A DNA stretch of 15,436 nt from CALNYS01 sp964639935 (GTDB taxonomy: Bacteria > Planctomycetota > Phycisphaerae > Phycisphaerales > UBA1924). The notes below the pieces were generated by a model that ran no database searches, was not told the origin of the DNA, and was given only the letters and a program-made list of their open reading frames with translations. The stretch is from positions 1-15,436 of the forward strand of contig CAZXGT010000043.1 of the NCBI GenBank assembly GCA_964639935.1. Direction: 5' to 3'. Position numbers and translations under genes: made by a program. Positions 1-6,111 of this stretch are shown here, in pieces (position 1 is the first letter of the stretch; each line of letters opens with the position of its first letter).

Positions 1-1
1 G

Positions 2-157
2 GAGCATGCGTTGCGACGCCGCTTGCACCTGTGCAACGAAGGCGACGTCTCTCTCAAGTCAAACTACGCCCACGGCGAATTGATCGAGTCGGGAAACCAA
101 GGAAACGACAGCAGATGGCGAAGAAGGCGAAGAGTTTCGCCGCGCGCTCGTTCATGA
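2..157 (+). CDS. Partial unidentified reading frame at window edge
   Basis: This frame is open from the window edge to a TGA. Codons up to about base 110 have mostly G or C in the third position, as in real genes of this window, and the peptide (…LHLCNEGDVSLKSNYAHGEL…) is not low-complexity. After about base 110 the bias disappears and the peptide becomes an Arg run. From an ATG at 115 the next frame shows the bias instead and stops at 168 (ending KSFAARSFMNSA). The true end may therefore be 157 or 168, with a possible frameshift near 110. I recognise no family; the N-terminus lies outside the window. Low confidence that it is a gene. Confidence 0.3.
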   Translation, partial: EHALRRRLHLCNEGDVSLKSNYAHGELIESGNQGNDSRWRRRRRVSPRARS

Positions 158-173
158 ACAGCGCATGAAAATA

Positions 174-197
174 CGCCGCGGCCTCTCGGTCGCGGCG
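174..197. terminator. Weak hairpin between converging gene ends
   Basis: A perfect 7-base inverted repeat (CGCCGCG / CGCGGCG) encloses a 10-base loop. It lies between the end of the plus-strand fragment and the stop of the minus-strand remnant. Read on the minus strand it is followed by a short TATTTT stretch, which suggests a weak terminator. Read on the plus strand there is no T-run. Function is inferred only from structure and place. Confidence 0.3.
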
Positions 198-227
198 ATT
201 AAGCGGTGCGAAAGAGGCGGGCGAGCC

Positions 228-455
228 TCAGGCGAGACGACGGCGGCGGAAGCCGGCGCCGAGCGCGAGCGCGGCGGCCGCCACGCCGCCGGACGCCGGC
301 AGCGGGATGATCGTCAGCTCGATGACCAGGTCGCTGAAGTCGCCGTCGTAGATGTTGCCCTCGTTGAGCGGGTCGCCAGCGATGTTGAGCAGATCCTCGA
401 AGAAGAGGAACCAGGAATCGCCCGCGGAGGCGAAGGGGTGATCGCAAGCTCGCCG
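228..455 (-). pseudogene. 3' remnant of a PEP-CTERM secreted protein (DUF4114-like end)
   Basis: The minus-strand frame ending at TGA 228-230 reads a Trp-Phe-Leu-Phe-Phe-Glu-Asp-Leu segment, then DGDFSDLVIEL, IIPLPASGG, a small-residue hydrophobic stretch and a terminal RRRRLA. The FED…GDFSDLV pattern is that of DUF4114-type domains. The PLPAS–hydrophobic–Arg cluster is a PEP-CTERM-type sorting signal for export and processing by an exosortase-like system. No ATG, GTG or TTG exists in frame between this segment and the tRNA-Arg terminator just upstream, so only about the last 75 codons remain. The other minus frames across this stretch read as Arg/Pro-rich shadows. It is either a decayed gene or one cut by a rearrangement at the tRNA. 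The family assignment is from memory of motifs and is moderately sure. Confidence 0.6.
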
Positions 456-460
456 GGCGC

Positions 461-492
461 AAAAAAACCCCGACGAGCTGGGCTCGCCGGGG
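461..492 (-). terminator. Rho-independent terminator of tRNA-Arg
   Basis: An 11-position stem (CCCCGACGAGC / GCTCGCCGGGG, one A·C mismatch) with a 3-base loop is followed on the minus strand by seven T residues. It begins 7 bases after the tRNA-Arg 3' end, so it terminates that transcript. Confidence 0.88.
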
Positions 493-498
493 CCAACG

Positions 499-572
499 TA
501 CGGGCGGAAGGATTCGAACCCTCAACCTCCTGATCCGTAGTCAGGTGCTCTATCCAATTGAGCTACGCCCGC
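499..572 (-). tRNA. tRNA-Arg (anticodon ACG)
   Basis: The minus strand folds as a full cloverleaf. The acceptor is GCGGGCG paired with CGCCCGT, the D-stem is GCTC/GAGC, the anticodon stem is CCTGA/TCAGG around loop CTACGGA, and the T-arm is GAGGG TTCGAAT CCTTC, with discriminator A at 499. Loop positions 34-36 are ACG, which would be modified to ICG and read CGU/CGC/CGA arginine codons. CCA is not encoded. It is transcribed alone, from its own promoter and with its own terminator. Confidence 0.96.
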
Positions 573-584
573 AGGCGACCGGGA

Positions 585-613
585 AGAGTACCCGCCGCGA
601 TCCCCTCCGGCAA
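585..613 (-). promoter_or_regulatory. Sigma70-type promoter for tRNA-Arg
   Basis: Read on the minus strand there is a -35-like TTGCCG (608-613), a 17-base spacer and a -10-like TACTCT (585-590), about 12 bases before the mature tRNA 5' end. The spacing is ideal; the -10 box is only a partial match. Confidence 0.5.
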
Positions 614-630
614 CCGCTCCCCAAGCCCTC

Positions 631-658
631 TTGCGTTCGACGCGAAATCTGCCATACT
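631..658 (+). promoter_or_regulatory. Sigma70-type promoter for rpsT
   Basis: TTGCGT (631-636), a 16-base spacer and CATACT (653-658) precede rpsT, predicting a leader of roughly 100 bases. The leader is very GC-rich and contains inverted repeats (around 740), which could serve control of S20 synthesis, though no known element is recognised. The promoter diverges from that of tRNA-Arg, with their -35 boxes about 18 bases apart. Confidence 0.5.
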
Positions 659-763
659 GCCCGGCTCGCCGGCGGGCGTGGGGCCCCCGGCGTCGGACGA
701 TCGATCACGACCCACCCGCCCCGGGCCGCGCCCGCGGGCCGAGCGATTCAGCCAGGAAGCGGC

Positions 764-1033
764 ATGCCCAACAGACTCTCCGCGAAGAAGCGCGTCCGTC
801 AGAACATCAAGCGTCGCAGCCGCAACCGCTGGCGCCTCCGGACGCTCCGCGCCTCGGTCAAGAACCTCCGCGAGCAGATCCTGCACGGGTCCAACGACGC
901 GGCCGACACGGCGCTGCGCGAGACGCAGCAGATCATCGACCGGACCGCCGCGAAGGGCGCGATCCACAAGAACACCGCCTCCCGCATCAAGAGCCGCCTC
1001 TCCGCTCGCGTCCGCGAGAAGAAGACGGCCTGA
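764..1033 (+). CDS. rpsT: 30S ribosomal protein S20
   Basis: The product is bS20, a helical protein of the small ribosomal subunit that binds 16S rRNA and helps assemble the 30S body. It is 89 residues, the normal family length, and starts MPNRLSAKKRVRQN, followed by the Lys/Arg-rich helices and the conserved end KGAIHKNTASRIKSRLS. The start at 764 is chosen because it gives this canonical N-terminus and has an AGGAAG Shine-Dalgarno at 754-759; the same frame is open further upstream but that part looks like non-coding leader. It has its own promoter at 631-658. A 120-base gap follows before the CPBP protease gene, so the two may be co-transcribed. Identification is sure. Confidence 0.97.
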   Translation: MPNRLSAKKRVRQNIKRRSRNRWRLRTLRASVKNLREQILHGSNDAADTALRETQQIIDRTAAKGAIHKNTASRIKSRLSARVREKKTA

Positions 1034-1153
1034 CCCGACGCGGAGATCCCTGGTGATCGACCACGGCTCGTCCAGCCGCGCGCGCCCGCGCCGGAGCAGG
1101 TCGAGCCGTTTTCTCGCGCCCGGCGAGCGTCTCCCCGACATACCCTGCCGGCG

Positions 1154-1915
1154 ATGAGCCCCGCGACCGCCGCCCAGCGAACCGATTACCTCTCCCGCTC
1201 ACGCGAGCCGCTGCACATCCTGATCTTTCTCGCCCCGCTTGTGATCGCCTACGAGATCGGCGCGGCCGTCTATCTCGCCGGGGGCGCCGGGGGCGTGGCC
1301 GAGGACATCCGCGCTCACCGTCTGCTCGCCGACTTCTTCGAGGCATTCGGCGTCGGCGGCTTCTACCTCCCGGGGATCGCGCTGGTCGTGGTCCTGCTGG
1401 TCTGGCAGGTCATCTCGCGCAACCCCTGGCGAATCCGGCGCGGCACGGTCGGCGGGATGCTGCTCGAGTCGATCGTCTGGACGTTTCCGCTGCTTGTGCT
1501 CGCGCAGCTTTTCGCCAGCGCCCAGACGCCGGCCGACGACGCCCCACCCCTCGCGGCGTCGATCATCGCTCAGGCCCCGCCGGGGGGCTCGGCGACGCTC
1601 GAGGATCTCCCGCTCGCCGCCCGCGCGACGATCGCCATCGGGGCCGGGCTCTATGAGGAGTTGCTCTTTCGCCTCGTCGCCATCGCGTTCCTGCATCTGC
1701 TGCTCGCCGACGCGCTGGGCGTGCCGAGCCGATGGGCCGATATTCTCTCGATCCTCGGGGCCGCCATCGCCTTCGCCGCCTATCACGACGATCCCTCCAA
1801 CTTCGTTTTCTACGCCGTCGCGGGCGTCTACTTCGGCGCACTCTTTATCTTCCGCGGCTTCGGCATCGCCGTCGCTGTTCACGCGATCTACGACCTCGTC
1901 GCGCTCTTGCTCTAA
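1154..1915 (+). CDS. CPBP family intramembrane glutamic protease
   Basis: A 253-residue multi-pass membrane protein of the CPBP (Abi/Rce1-like) family. Hydrophobic segments lie at about 21-42, 70-87, 100-122, 176-190, 196-211 and 216-247. The family motifs are present: EExxxR as YEELLFR (Glu168, Glu169, Arg173), FAAYH (207-211) and HAIYD (His243). Together these Glu and His residues form the catalytic site of Rce1-type proteases in the membrane. Bacterial relatives act in signal processing, bacteriocin self-protection or unknown roles; the substrate here cannot be told. The upp start follows 13 bases after the stop, suggesting a shared transcript. There is no clear Shine-Dalgarno before the ATG; a CATACC box only 10 bases upstream could be a -10 element giving an almost leaderless message. 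Confidence 0.88.
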   Translation: MSPATAAQRTDYLSRSREPLHILIFLAPLVIAYEIGAAVYLAGGAGGVAEDIRAHRLLADFFEAFGVGGFYLPGIALVVVLLVWQVISRNPWRIRRGTVGGMLLESIVWTFPLLVLAQLFASAQTPADDAPPLAASIIAQAPPGGSATLEDLPLAARATIAIGAGLYEELLFRLVAIAFLHLLLADALGVPSRWADILSILGAAIAFAAYHDDPSNFVFYAVAGVYFGALFIFRGFGIAVAVHAIYDLVALLL

Positions 1916-1927
1916 CATCGTCCCGCC

Positions 1928-2605
1928 ATGAACGAGACCCACGCCGACGCCAAGCTCACCGCGCACCCGGATCATCCGAATCTCCACGTCGTCGTCCACC
2001 CGCTCATCGCTCACAAGATGACGCACCTGCGCGACCGCCATCAGGGGCGGCGCACCTTCCGTGCGCTCGCCGCGCAGATCTCCGGGCTCATGGTCTACGA
2101 GGCGACCCGCACCTTCGCCACCGCCCGCGTCGATGTTGAAACGCCGCTCGAGCACACCGTCGGCGAGTACCTCCTGGGCGTGCCGACCATCGCTCCGATC
2201 CTCCGCGCCGGCCTGGGCATGTCCTCGGGCGTGCTCGAGATGCTCCCGACCGCGCGGGTGGCGCACATCGGCCTCGAGCGAAACGAGGAGACGCTCGAGG
2301 CCGAGGCGTACCTCTCGAAGATCCCTGCTGATCTCTCCGCCGGGCCCGTGCTCATGGTCGATCCCATGCTCGCGACGGGCGGGAGCGCCGTTCGCGCCGC
2401 GAGCATGCTGCGGGAGGCCGGCGCGACCGATCTCCGCATGATCTGCCTCGTCGCCGTTCCCGAGGGCGTCCGCCAGATGGAGCGGGACCATCCCGATGTG
2501 CCCATCTTCGCCGCCGCGCTCGACCGGGAGCTCGACTCGAGCGGCTTCATCCGCCCGGGCCTCGGGGACGCGGGCGACCGGCTCTTCGGAACAGAGGAGT
2601 TCTGA
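1928..2605 (+). CDS. upp: Uracil phosphoribosyltransferase
   Basis: UPRT converts uracil and PRPP to UMP and diphosphate in pyrimidine salvage in the cytoplasm. The 225-residue protein has the family landmarks: HPLIAHKMTHLRD near the N-terminus (24-36), ILRAGLGM (91-98), the PRPP loop DPMLATGGS (145-153) and the uracil-binding end GFIRPGLGDAGDRLFGT (206-222). It is slightly longer than the usual 208-210 residues because of an extra N-terminal segment of about 15 residues; no better internal ATG precedes the conserved part. The gene sits 13 bases after the CPBP gene with no obvious Shine-Dalgarno. No uracil permease gene is next to it. Confidence 0.96.
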   Translation: MNETHADAKLTAHPDHPNLHVVVHPLIAHKMTHLRDRHQGRRTFRALAAQISGLMVYEATRTFATARVDVETPLEHTVGEYLLGVPTIAPILRAGLGMSSGVLEMLPTARVAHIGLERNEETLEAEAYLSKIPADLSAGPVLMVDPMLATGGSAVRAASMLREAGATDLRMICLVAVPEGVRQMERDHPDVPIFAAALDRELDSSGFIRPGLGDAGDRLFGTEEF

Positions 2606-2628
2606 TGGGACCCGGCTCGGCGTCGCCG

Positions 2629-2663
2629 GGGACATCCGGGTGTCGAGGGACATTCCGGGACAC
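2629..2663. repeat. REP-like element: paired GGGACAT(T)CCGGG repeats with inverted GTGTC/GACAC
   Basis: Just after the upp stop, GGGACATCCGGG (2629-2640) is followed 6 bases later by GGGACATTCCGGG (2647-2659). The second copy is framed by GTGTC (2640-2644) and GACAC (2659-2663), a small hairpin. From memory, gtgtc-rGGGACattttcGGGACAC sequences occur as scattered REP-type palindromes linked to RAYT transposases in several phyla. Whether this one is dispersed in this genome cannot be seen from one window. Confidence 0.4.
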
Positions 2664-2700
2664 GGTAAGCGAAAGCGGGGATCTGAAAGGGAGAAGGCTC

Positions 2701-3759
2701 ATGCGGGAGTCCGTCGCCAGGACGCAGGACGCGGGCGCCTCGCCGGGCCGCCGCCCGGGTGTCGCTGAGCCTCCCCGAGACGCTCCGCTTGAAGAGCGGA
2801 TCCGCTTCTGCCTGCGATACGCGGTGCTCGCGCCCTCGAGCCACAACACCCAGCCGTGGCGCTTCCGCATCGGCGATCGCACCGTCGATGTGCTCGCCGA
2901 TCACCATCGCACGCTCGGCGTCGCCGACCCCGATGGACGCGAGCGCACCATCAGTTGCGGCGCCGCACTCCACCACCTGTGTCTGGCGGCGCGGCGCTTC
3001 GGGATGGACCCGCGCATCGACCGCGTCCCGACGGGCGGGGACGAGTTTCTGGCTCGCGTCACGCTCGAGCCCTCGGCGCGCGAGCTCAGCGAGGCGGAGC
3101 GTCGCCGGTTCCTGGCGATCCCCGATCGGCTCACCCAGCGATGCGCCTACAGCGACCGCCCGCCGCCCCAGGAGGCTCTCGATCGCCTCCGCGCGGCCGC
3201 CGCGGAGCAGGGCGCCGAGATCGTCGTTCTCTCCGATGCCGAAAGCCGAGCCCGCCTCGGGTCGCTGGTCGCGCAGGCGGATCGTGTGCAGTTCGGGGAT
3301 CGCGCGTTCCGGCGCGAGCTCGCGCACTGGATGCGACCCAACGGCTCGAGAAGCCGCGACGGCATTCCGGGACGGGCGATGGGCGCCGGCCCCATCGCTT
3401 CGGCGCTGGCTCCGCTGATCGTGCGTTCCTTCGATCTCGGCCCGAGTCAGGCGAGAAAGGACCGACGGCTCGTGATCGCGGCTCCGGCCATCGCGGTCAT
3501 CGGTTCCGGGGCCGATCGCCCCGAGGCGTGGGTCCGCACCGGAGAGGCGCTCTCGGCCGTGACGCTCGAAGCGACCGCCAGCGGACTCGCGCACGCGTAT
3601 CTCAATCAGGTTGTCCAGGCGCCGGGCATCCGCAACGAGCTCCGCGCGCTCGTTCCCGATCTCCCGCACCCGCAGCTCGTGCTCCGGCTCGGTTTCGCGA
3701 GTCCGACGCCGCACAGCACGCCGCGGCGACCGCTCGACGAGGTGATCGTTCCCCACTAG
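2701..3759 (+). CDS. Acg-type FMN-binding nitroreductase-fold oxidoreductase
   Basis: A 352-residue protein resembling the Acg family (mycobacterial Rv2032 type), a pseudo-dimeric nitroreductase fold that binds FMN. The signature APSSHNTQPWRF (44-55) is clear. Further landmarks are SCGAALHHLCLAARRFGM (85-102), DRLTQRCAYSDRPPP (142-156) and a C-terminal half with HAYLNQVVQAPGIRNEL, which carries the second half-site. Acg relatives often lack normal nitroreductase activity and may sequester flavin, so the reaction is unknown. I chose ATG 2701 because a strong AAGGGAGAAGG Shine-Dalgarno lies at 2687-2697. The frame is open back to an ATG at 2605 that overlaps the upp stop, but that extension is Gly/Ser/Arg-rich and covers the REP-like repeat. 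The methyltransferase gene follows after 24 bases. Confidence 0.8.
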   Translation: MRESVARTQDAGASPGRRPGVAEPPRDAPLEERIRFCLRYAVLAPSSHNTQPWRFRIGDRTVDVLADHHRTLGVADPDGRERTISCGAALHHLCLAARRFGMDPRIDRVPTGGDEFLARVTLEPSARELSEAERRRFLAIPDRLTQRCAYSDRPPPQEALDRLRAAAAEQGAEIVVLSDAESRARLGSLVAQADRVQFGDRAFRRELAHWMRPNGSRSRDGIPGRAMGAGPIASALAPLIVRSFDLGPSQARKDRRLVIAAPAIAVIGSGADRPEAWVRTGEALSAVTLEATASGLAHAYLNQVVQAPGIRNELRALVPDLPHPQLVLRLGFASPTPHSTPRRPLDEVIVPH

Positions 3760-3783
3760 CGCCGGCGGACAGGTTGCGCTACC

Positions 3784-4683
3784 ATGGCGACGATGTCGCC
3801 CCGCCCGCTCAAGCCGACCTTCCAGCTCGATGACCCTGACACCCGGGTCTATGTCGGCGACTGCCGCGAGCTGCTCCCGCGAATCCCCGAGGTCCGCGAG
3901 TCCTCGGTCGACCTGATCTTCGCCGACCCGCCCTTCAACTGGAATCGGCGCTACGACGAGTGGGACGACAAGCTCCCGCGCGAGGACTATCTCACGTTCA
4001 CCGCCGAGTGGCTCGATCTCTGCGTCGGCGCGCTCAAGCCGACCGGCGCCATCTGGGTCAACATCCCGGACGACACCTGCGCCGAGATCGTCATGCATCT
4101 CAAGGGCGCCGGGCTTCACATGATCAACTGGTGCATCTGGCACTACCGCTTCGGCCAGAACCGCCTGGGCGGGTTCATCAACTCCAAGGTTCACGCCCTC
4201 TACTTCGCCAGGGACCGCAAGCGCCGAACCTGGAACGCGGACGACATCCTCGAGCCCTCCGACCGCGCCACCACGTACTTCGATCCGCGCACGCACGCGA
4301 AGAAGCAGGGCCGCAACGGCCTCCGCGTGCCGATGGATGTCTGGTACGGCAGGTTCTGGGGACGCATCCAGGGCAACAACAAGGAACGCCGCGCCCGCCA
4401 CGACAATCAGATCCCCGAGGTCTACCTCGAGCGCGTCATCCGCGCGTGCTCCGATGAGGGCGATCTGGTTCTCGATCCCTTCCTCGGCTCGGGCACCACG
4501 GGGCTCATCGCGCGCGAGCTCGGCCGCCGATCGATCGGGACCGAGTTCAGCCGCGAGAACGCCAGGAGCGCCTTTGAGCGCATCGAGGCGGGCCCGGTCC
4601 GCGTGCGCAAGGATCATCCGACGGTGCACGAGACGGCGATCTTCGCGCCGCGCCGCGTCCGGCCCGCCGCGCCGATCACCTGA
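3784..4683 (+). CDS. Site-specific DNA methyltransferase, beta-class (N6-adenine or N4-cytosine)
   Basis: A 299-residue S-adenosylmethionine-dependent DNA amino-methyltransferase. The catalytic motif IV, DPPFN (48-52), precedes the variable middle region, and the SAM-binding motif I, DPFLGSGTTG (231-240), is near the C-terminus; this order defines the beta class. HDNQIPEVYLERVI (207-220) corresponds to the motif X region. The middle (about 60-205) holds the target recognition part; the site cannot be predicted. DPPF/DPPY is commoner in adenine enzymes. No restriction endonuclease lies nearby, so it is an orphan enzyme, perhaps used in epigenetic or cell-cycle control like CcrM; it lacks CcrM's C-terminal extension. 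ATG 3784 is preferred; ATG 3793 is an alternative. Its transcript probably runs toward the terminator at 4974. Confidence 0.88.
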   Translation: MATMSPRPLKPTFQLDDPDTRVYVGDCRELLPRIPEVRESSVDLIFADPPFNWNRRYDEWDDKLPREDYLTFTAEWLDLCVGALKPTGAIWVNIPDDTCAEIVMHLKGAGLHMINWCIWHYRFGQNRLGGFINSKVHALYFARDRKRRTWNADDILEPSDRATTYFDPRTHAKKQGRNGLRVPMDVWYGRFWGRIQGNNKERRARHDNQIPEVYLERVIRACSDEGDLVLDPFLGSGTTGLIARELGRRSIGTEFSRENARSAFERIEAGPVRVRKDHPTVHETAIFAPRRVRPAAPIT

Positions 4684-4973
4684 GCCCGTTCACCCCGACC
4701 GAGCGTCTTTTCGGCTGGGTGAAACCATGGCAAACATCTCCTCTGGCGCCCGAAAACAACCGCTTTCGCGTGATTCTGCGGAGCGCGAGTTGGCTTTTCG
4801 CGTATGGAAGTGAAGATTTTATGACGCTGACCGGTTCAGCACAGCAGTGCTTTCGTCCACCGCCCGTCGGCAATCGACGGCGGCGGCCCGCCCCGGACTG
4901 CCCCCGGAGGCGAGGCCCGGACGAACACGATCCGCTCGCTCCGGTCTGACCGGGTTGCGACGGATCTCAGATA
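4684..4973 (+). other. Structured non-coding gap; candidate small RNA or long 3' UTR
   Basis: No convincing gene lies between the methyltransferase stop and the terminator at 4974. A GTG-started frame of 76 codons (4719-4949) has no third-position GC bias, so I do not call it. Several inverted repeats are visible: TTCACCC/GGGTGAA (4689-4723), with an inner CCGA/TCGG; a bulged stem CCGCC-CGTCG/CGACG-GCGG (4860-4883); and CCGGT-CTG-ACCGG (4941-4953). A weak promoter candidate is TTGGCT (4790-4795), 17 bases, AAGATT (4813-4818). Base composition around 4720-4850 is lower in GC than the flanking genes. I see no match to 6S, SRP, tmRNA or RNase P RNA. Confidence 0.35.
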
Positions 4974-5011
4974 GCCGACGCTCCTCCTGATCGGGGAGCG
5001 TCGGCTTTTTT
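4974..5011 (+). terminator. Strong rho-independent terminator, plus strand
   Basis: A perfect 11-base stem (GCCGACGCTCC / GGAGCGTCGGC) with a 10-base loop is followed by six T residues. The tail sequence GTCGGCTTTTTT (5000-5011) is then repeated as GTCGGCTTTTTC (5012-5023), a tandem near-copy. It stops plus-strand transcription coming from the methyltransferase or from an RNA in the gap. On the minus strand the stem has no T-run, so it does not obviously serve sucD, whose stop lies just beyond. Confidence 0.88.
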
Positions 5012-5044
5012 GTCGGCTTTTTCTCGTTGGTCGACGGGTTCGCC

Positions 5045-6031
5045 TCAGGAGACGCCGGCGGGCGTGAGCTTCATCGCCCGGCACATCGCGTCGCCCATGT
5101 CGGCCGGCGTCTCGGCGATCTCGAAGCCCGCGCCGCGCAGCGCCTCGATCTTCGTGTCCGCGCCGCCCTCGCCGCCCGAGATGATCGCACCGGCGTGGCC
5201 CATGCGCTTCCCGGGGGGCGCCGTGCGGCCCGCGATGAACGCCGCGAGCGGCTTGGTCATGTTCGCCTTCGCCCACTCGGCGGCGGCCTCCTCGTCGGTC
5301 CCGCCGATCTCCCCGATCATCAGCACGCCCGCCGTCTCGGGGTCCTGCTCGAAGAGCTCCAGGCAGTCGATGAACCCCATCCCGCGGACCGGGTCGCCGC
5401 CGATGCCCACGCAGGTGCTCTGGGCGAGCCCGCGGCTGGAGGTCTGCCACACCGCCTCGTAGGTCAGCGTGCCCGACCGCGAGACGATGCCCACCGCCTT
5501 GCCCGCCGGCGCCTCCGAGACGTGCGTGTTGATGTAACCCGGCATGATCCCGATCTTGCACCCCGCGCTTGTGTACGGCGTTTCCTTGGAATCGCCCTCG
5601 CCTGTCTTCGCCCCCGGCGTGATCACGCCCGGACAGTTCGGGCCGATCAGAACGATCCGGTCCGCCGGCGCCAGGCCCGCGTTCACCTCGTCCAGGCGCG
5701 CCCGGACGGTGATCATGTCGGCGACGGGCACGCCCTCGGTGATCGCGCAGATCACGCGGACGTTCGCGTCGATCGCCTCGAGGATCGCGTCGCCCGCAAA
5801 GGGCGGCGGGACGAAGATCATCGTCGCCTCCGCGCCCGTCTCGGCCTTGGCGTCCGCGACGGTGTCGAAGATCGGCAGCCCGTTGTCGTCGTGCTGCCCG
5901 CCCTTGCCGGGCGTCACGCCGCCGACCACCTGCGTCCCGTAGTGCAGGCACCCCCTGGTGTGCAGAGCGCCGTACGCCCCCGTGATCCCCTGGCAGATGA
6001 CCCTGGTCTGTGCGTCGACGACAATGGACAT
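5045..6031 (-). CDS. sucD: Succinate--CoA ligase (ADP-forming), alpha subunit
   Basis: The alpha subunit of succinyl-CoA synthetase, which makes succinate and ATP (or GTP) from succinyl-CoA in the TCA cycle. It carries the CoA-binding Rossmann domain and the phosphorylated histidine. Seen: the N-terminal strand with QGITG, VGGVTPGKGG (36-45), IGPNCPGVITPG (129-140), SRSGTLTYEAV (184-194), GIGGDPVRG (209-217) and GHAGAIISGGEGG (278-290) with His279 as the phospho-acceptor. It is 328 residues against about 290 in E. coli, mainly because of about 16 extra residues at 141-157 and about 7 more near 168-178. The start is set by MSIVVDAQTRVICQG and an upstream GGAG. It has a promoter at 6074-6102. 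The beta-subunit gene sucC is not adjacent in this window. Confidence 0.95.
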   Translation of the reverse strand: MSIVVDAQTRVICQGITGAYGALHTRGCLHYGTQVVGGVTPGKGGQHDDNGLPIFDTVADAKAETGAEATMIFVPPPFAGDAILEAIDANVRVICAITEGVPVADMITVRARLDEVNAGLAPADRIVLIGPNCPGVITPGAKTGEGDSKETPYTSAGCKIGIMPGYINTHVSEAPAGKAVGIVSRSGTLTYEAVWQTSSRGLAQSTCVGIGGDPVRGMGFIDCLELFEQDPETAGVLMIGEIGGTDEEAAAEWAKANMTKPLAAFIAGRTAPPGKRMGHAGAIISGGEGGADTKIEALRGAGFEIAETPADMGDAMCRAMKLTPAGVS

Positions 6032-6073
6032 GAAGCGGCTCCGGCGTGGCGTTTGGGATGCTGGTGAGGGGGC

Positions 6074-6102
6074 AGGATAGGGCGCCCGCGCGGAGGGCTC
6101 AA
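6074..6102 (-). promoter_or_regulatory. Sigma70-type promoter for sucD
   Basis: On the minus strand TTGAGC (6097-6102), a 17-base spacer and TATCCT (6074-6079) lie about 43 bases before the sucD start. Four of six bases match consensus in each box, making this one of the best promoters in the window. It shows that sucD can be expressed independently of the membrane protein gene upstream. Confidence 0.6.
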
Positions 6103-6111
6103 AGCACCGTC

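Noticed and set aside
165..533. Plus-strand frame of 122 codons
   Set aside because: It is antisense to the PEP-CTERM remnant and runs through the tRNA-Arg terminator into the tRNA; its last residues (AEGFEPSTS) are the familiar false peptide of a tRNA T-arm.
1199..2653. Open frame of 484 codons on the minus strand
   Set aside because: It is antisense to the CPBP protease and upp genes, which carry conserved motifs; composition is that of a shadow frame.
2605..2700. Upstream start of the flavoprotein overlapping the upp stop
   Set aside because: ATGA-type overlap is attractive, but the added 32 residues are low-complexity and cover the REP-like repeat, while ATG 2701 has a strong Shine-Dalgarno.
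2095..4629. Open frame of 844 codons on the minus strand
   Set aside because: It runs antisense to upp, the Acg-type flavoprotein and the methyltransferase, all with clear family motifs. Its peptide is an Arg/Glu/Ala/Asp-rich shadow typical of high-GC DNA.
4719..4949. Plus-strand frame of 76 codons with GTG start in the gap after the methyltransferase
   Set aside because: It has no third-position GC preference, no Shine-Dalgarno and overlaps several hairpins; a structured RNA or UTR explains it better, though conservation could reverse this.
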